DNA from: Candidatus Gastranaerophilales bacterium
GTDB lineage: Bacteria > Cyanobacteriota > Vampirovibrionia > Gastranaerophilales > Gastranaerophilaceae
NCBI GenBank assembly: GCA_944322875.1
Contig: CALUQI010000003.1
Coordinates: 1 to 43,782, forward strand
Length of the DNA: 43,782 nucleotides
Direction: 5' to 3'
Below, in pieces: positions 40,789-43,782 of the stretch (its first letter is position 1; the number at the start of each line of letters is the position of its first letter). The position numbers and the translations under genes are program-made. A model generated the notes under the pieces. It did no database searches. It had not been told where the DNA came from and worked only from the letters and a program-made list of their open reading frames with translations.

Positions 40789-41724
40789 TTACCTTCTTAT
40801 GCATCTTGCAACTCTCAATTTCGCACTTCTTGAAGGTGGATTTTCTTCAATTTCTTCACGACTCGCCAGTATAGGTTTCTTATTCACTATCTCCAATATT
40901 GGAGGCGGACAATTGCATATCATTTGTGTCCTATCACAATGGCATCGCTGCGAATTGTATTTGAATAAGTGTTTCACTATTCTATCTTCTAGTGAATGAA
41001 AACTTATCACACTTATTATAGCACCAAACTCCAATAAATCCAACACATCATTTAATGTATTTTTAACATTTTGTAACTCATTATTTACTTCTATTCGTAT
41101 AGCTTGAAATACTCTTGTAGCCGGGTGAATGTTTGTTTTTATTTTGGGTGTACAGTTGATAATTATGTCGGCTAGTTCAAGGGTTGTTTTAATTGCTTTT
41201 ATTTTTCTTTTCTCACAAATTGATTTGGCTATTCTCTTTGAAAAATGTTCTTCTCCATAGTCGGAAAATATCTTCACAAGTTCACTTTCACTGTAATCAT
41301 TGACTACATCATATGCCGTAAGATCGTTATCTTTGTCGAAACGCATATCTAAAGGAGCATCTTTTAAAAACGAAAAACCTCGTTCTTGTTTTGTTAATTG
41401 GTGATAAGAAGCGCCAAGATCAAATAATACCCCTCCTGTTATCTTTTTTATACCCAGTTTATTCAGTTCAGTTTTTATATTTGTATAAGAGTCTTTTATT
41501 ATTGTTATGTTATTGTATTGTGCAAGTCGTTTAGTTGATGCACTGATTGCGTCTTCGTCAATATCAAATGCTATTAGTTTCCCGTTTGGAGATATCCTTT
41601 CTAAAATTAGTTCGCTATGTCCACCCCCGCCAAGTGTGCAATCAACGTATGTAAGTCCGTCTTTGCATTCTAATGCGTCAACAGCTTCATTTCTCATAAC
41701 TGTATAATGTTTAAATTCTTCCAT
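40789..41724 (-). CDS. rsmH: 16S rRNA (cytosine(1402)-N4)-methyltransferase
   Basis: 311 residues. It starts HYTVMRNEAVDAL and carries the SAM-binding YVDCTLGGGGHSELIL, FDIDEDAISAS, GVLFDLGASYHQL, ERGFSFLKDAPLDMRFD and VISFHSLEDRIVKHLFK. It methylates C1402 in the decoding centre. It precedes the ftsL-like gene by 12 bases, a remnant of the dcw cluster; mraZ, pbp2/3 and mur genes are not in the window. Confidence 0.96.
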   Translation of the reverse strand: MEEFKHYTVMRNEAVDALECKDGLTYVDCTLGGGGHSELILERISPNGKLIAFDIDEDAISASTKRLAQYNNITIIKDSYTNIKTELNKLGIKKITGGVLFDLGASYHQLTKQERGFSFLKDAPLDMRFDKDNDLTAYDVVNDYSESELVKIFSDYGEEHFSKRIAKSICEKRKIKAIKTTLELADIIINCTPKIKTNIHPATRVFQAIRIEVNNELQNVKNTLNDVLDLLEFGAIISVISFHSLEDRIVKHLFKYNSQRCHCDRTQMICNCPPPILEIVNKKPILASREEIEENPPSRSAKLRVARCIRR

Positions 41725-41739
41725 ACCTCAATTTTATCA

Positions 41740-41985
41740 TCAAAATATGAAACCGCCAAGCCCGTAGTTGTCATATATCTCTATAAATTTGTCATATGTG
41801 AAACTTGTTATTTTTGTATAATCATTTTGATCTATTATTTTTATAATTTGTTTTATTTCTGCGATTCTTTTATTTCTTAAGCGCGCAAGTATATTCTCCA
41901 TCACGTCACCTGAGTTTATTTCCTCACTGCTGGGATGGTCTATACAACTCATAAGTAGTATAAGTATGTTCTTCTTAAATTCCAT
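41740..41985 (-). CDS. tiny hypothetical protein, paralogue of the next gene
   Basis: 81 residues, unrecognised. The middle is a helical basic part (MENILARLRNKRIAEIKQII). The end, FTYDKFIEIYDNYGLGGFIF, nearly repeats the end of the protein encoded at 42076-42285 (YDKFLEIFDKDGLEGF). It lies 15 bases before rsmH on the same strand. There is a modest GAAG ribosome site. There is no signal peptide. Confidence 0.6.
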   Translation of the reverse strand: MEFKKNILILLMSCIDHPSSEEINSGDVMENILARLRNKRIAEIKQIIKIIDQNDYTKITSFTYDKFIEIYDNYGLGGFIF

Positions 41986-42075
41986 TTCTTTTTCTTCATT
42001 AGGTGCAGATACTTTTTATGCAGGGAAAACTGTTTTGAAAATTTAGTTAAAAATAGTTTATTTTAAACTTTGTTT

Positions 42076-42285
42076 TTAAAATCCCTCGAGTCCATCTTTA
42101 TCAAATATTTCTAAAAATTTGTCATAGTCATAGGAAATTTCTTGTTGACCGCTTATTATCTTAATTTCAGGTTTTGAATTTTCTAAAAAATCCAGTAACA
42201 TTCCATCAACATCTTCAAATGAGTTAAGAAAATCTATCACATCTGAGTAAGTTGTATCGTTTGTTATTTTGTTTTCCGTATTCAT
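42076..42285 (-). CDS. tiny acidic hypothetical protein, paralogue of its neighbour
   Basis: 69 residues, very acidic (SFEDVDGMLLDFLENSKPE). It ends in SYDYDKFLEIFDKDGLEGF, sharing YDKF[IL]EI[YF]D..GL.GF with the 81-residue neighbour. The shared tail also suggests a short helix with Asp-rich loop, but no metal-binding EF-hand loop of proper length is seen. The ribosome site is CGGAGG. It lies directly after the gltX terminator. Confidence 0.6.
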   Translation of the reverse strand: MNTENKITNDTTYSDVIDFLNSFEDVDGMLLDFLENSKPEIKIISGQQEISYDYDKFLEIFDKDGLEGF

Positions 42286-42313
42286 ATAAACCTCCGTTCA
42301 TTTTTTGTTACGG

Positions 42314-42353
42314 AAAAAACCTCATAAAACTTTGTGATTTTATGAGGTTTTTT
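42314..42353 (-). terminator. strong terminator after gltX
   Basis: Perfect 16-base arms (42314-42329 and 42338-42353; core AAAACCTCATAAAA) close an 8-base loop and end in a T run in the minus direction. The plus-strand side is also T-rich, so it works in either direction. It separates gltX from the small genes and rsmH. Confidence 0.93.
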
Positions 42354-42373
42354 AATGAAACTTTACAAATTTG

Positions 42374-43782
42374 TTATTTTATTGCTTTTTTTATTCTGTA
42401 TAATGTTTTGTCTTTGCCAAGTATTGCTAAAATGGCTGTCATATCAGCTCCGCAAGTCCTTCCGGTAACGGCAGCTCTTATAGCCCACATTGTAACTTTG
42501 GGTTTTATTCCTTTTTCTTTATATTGTGCTCGGAAAGCTTCAAGTTTCTCGTGTAAATTCTCCTCTGAAAATTCCCATGATTCTGCTTGTTTTAGAAATT
42601 CATTAAGTACATCTTGAGCTATTTCTGTATCCAGTACCTCAGTTTGTGCTTTAGCCTCAATATCAACATCTGTTCCAAAGAAATAAGGTACGGCATCTGT
42701 TATGTCTGACAATAGTGTTAAAGGTTCTTTTGTAACTTCAACCATTCTTGTGTACTGTGCGTCGGTTAACTCTGACAAATTGTATTTTGTAAGATATGGT
42801 TTTAAACGTGTTTTTAAATCTTCTATGTCAAGCATTTTTATATAATGGCTGTTCATCCAATTTAATTTATCATATTCAAAAATGGAATTTGACGATGATA
42901 TTTCATTGATTCTAAAGTCATTAGCTATTTCATTTACAGATTTAATTTCCTGCCCGTCAGACGGTGACCAGCCCAGAAGTGCAACAAAGTTTATTAAAGC
43001 TTCTGTTAAATAACCCTTTTCAACAAATTCGGATACTGCCGTAGCACCGTGTCTTTTTGAAAGTTTACTGCGATCAGGTGCAAGTATCATCCCTAAATGT
43101 CCAAATTTTGGCACTTCTGCACCTAGTGCTTCAAATATTAGAATTTGTTTAAATGTATTTGATATGTGATCTTCACCTCTAATTACATGCGTTATGTTCA
43201 TAAGCATATCGTCTATTACGACCGCAAAATTATACGTTGGAGATCCGTTCGATTTCATTATTACAAAGTCACCCAATAAGTCGGTGTTCATGTGTAGTTG
43301 ACCTTTTACTAAATCATCAAAATATAACATGGACGAATCGTGAAATGCTTTTTGTGCCTTTGCTATGTTGAATCTTATCGCTGGTTTTCTTCCCTCAGAA
43401 CGAAGTTTTGCCTTTTCTTCTTCGGTTAAATTTTCACATTTTTTAGTATATACATAGGGTTTTTTATTTTCTGCAGCTTGTTGCTTCTCTGCTTCAAGTT
43501 CTTCAGGAGTACAAAAACATTCGTACGCATAACCCTTGTCCAAAAGCTCTTGTACATACTTGGGGTAAATGTCAAATCTTTCAGATTGTGTATAAGGTCC
43601 GTATGGGCCTCCAATATCAGGACCTTCGTCCCAGTCTAAACCTAATGCCTTCAAACTGTCAAAAATATTGTCTATGTACTCTTGACTGGTTCTTTCTGCA
43701 TCCGTGTCTTCAATTCTTAGTACAAATTTCCCGTTATTTTTTTTTGCAAATTAATTGTTTAAAAGCGCTGTTCTTGCTGTTC
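42374..43782 (-). CDS. gltX: glutamyl-tRNA synthetase, N-terminal end outside window; in-frame stop near the edge
   Basis: The visible protein includes RIEDTD (at about 43700), LGLDWDEGPD, YTQSERFDIY, a catalytic-core ADRSKLSKRHG-type loop (DRSKLSKRHGATAV, the KMSKS equivalent), and the anticodon-binding C-terminal domain. It charges tRNA-Glu (and possibly tRNA-Gln in organisms with GatCAB). Reading upstream of RIEDTD in frame gives KKNNGKFVL, then FA, a TAA codon (43751-43753), NNL and LATRAT in reverse reading order, i.e. TARTALLNN-stop-FAKKNNGK. The family reads TARTALFNxLFAKK here, so a single TTA to TAA change or a base error explains the stop. The HIGH motif lies beyond the window. Confidence 0.85.

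Overview
The window is about 43.8 kb of AT-rich, gene-dense bacterial chromosome carrying core genes on both strands. I see no rRNA, tRNA, insertion sequence, prophage or CRISPR array. The best guess for the organism is a non-photosynthetic relative of Cyanobacteria (Vampirovibrionia/Melainabacteria, probably a gut-type Gastranaerophilales). This is an inference. It rests on a YvcK protein with the membrane-anchored N-terminus usual in cyanobacteria, the efp-accB pair, the infA...rplQ-truA-rplM-rpsI gene order, a GltX 'TARTAL' segment, a divergent-PAP2 protein, and a pseudopilin-like fragment with Asp/Gly-rich and YWAGAVKECG motifs. No photosynthesis gene is present.

Layout. 1-528: 3' end of a pseudopilin-like gene and its terminator. 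658-4526: a tight operon pxpA-yvcK-panB-panC (oxoproline metabolism, envelope/carbon regulation, pantothenate). 4523-7284 (minus): a short RNase HIII and a class A penicillin-binding protein. 7329-9302: a Cys-cluster protein, a polyprenyl synthase and signal peptidase I, followed by a minus-strand orphan. 9938-15412: the translation/transcription operon infA-rpmJ-rpsM-rpsK-rpsD-rpoA-rplQ-truA-rplM-rpsI, with a promoter in front, a terminator behind and three structured leaders inside. 15432-21136 (minus): a SWIM/SNF2 ATPase, a PAP2-like membrane protein, and ispA-rsgA. 21305-23735: efp-accB-accC. 23793-24071 (minus): HU. 24254-29359: a 1701-residue protein with a Gly/Ala-rich membrane module, 21 tandem 29-residue repeats and an HD domain. 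29467-31389: a membrane GT2 and apt. 31379-34919 (minus): folP, two small proteins of shared architecture, a YhcC-type radical SAM protein and a zinc-ribbon protein. 35041-38392: small secreted or Cys-rich proteins, cdd, and a degenerate HD-GYP protein. 38510-40280: a GT2-GT8 pair. 40267-43782 (minus): ftsL-like, rsmH, two tiny paralogues, and gltX, which runs off the window.

The genes cover membrane and wall growth (accBC, two prenyl synthases, PBP1A, rsmH/ftsL, glycosyltransferases), protein synthesis (r-proteins, efp, rsgA, gltX, rpoA) and cofactors (panBC, folP). The least ordinary items are the repeat/HD giant protein, the structured RNA between rpmJ and rpsM with a predicted pseudoknot, the folP start codon buried in a 13-bp hairpin, the HD-GYP protein that has lost its catalytic residues, two pairs of related small orphan proteins, several genes predicted to be transcribed without a leader, and an in-frame stop in gltX at the window edge. 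All functional statements come from motif recognition by eye; no database search was run.
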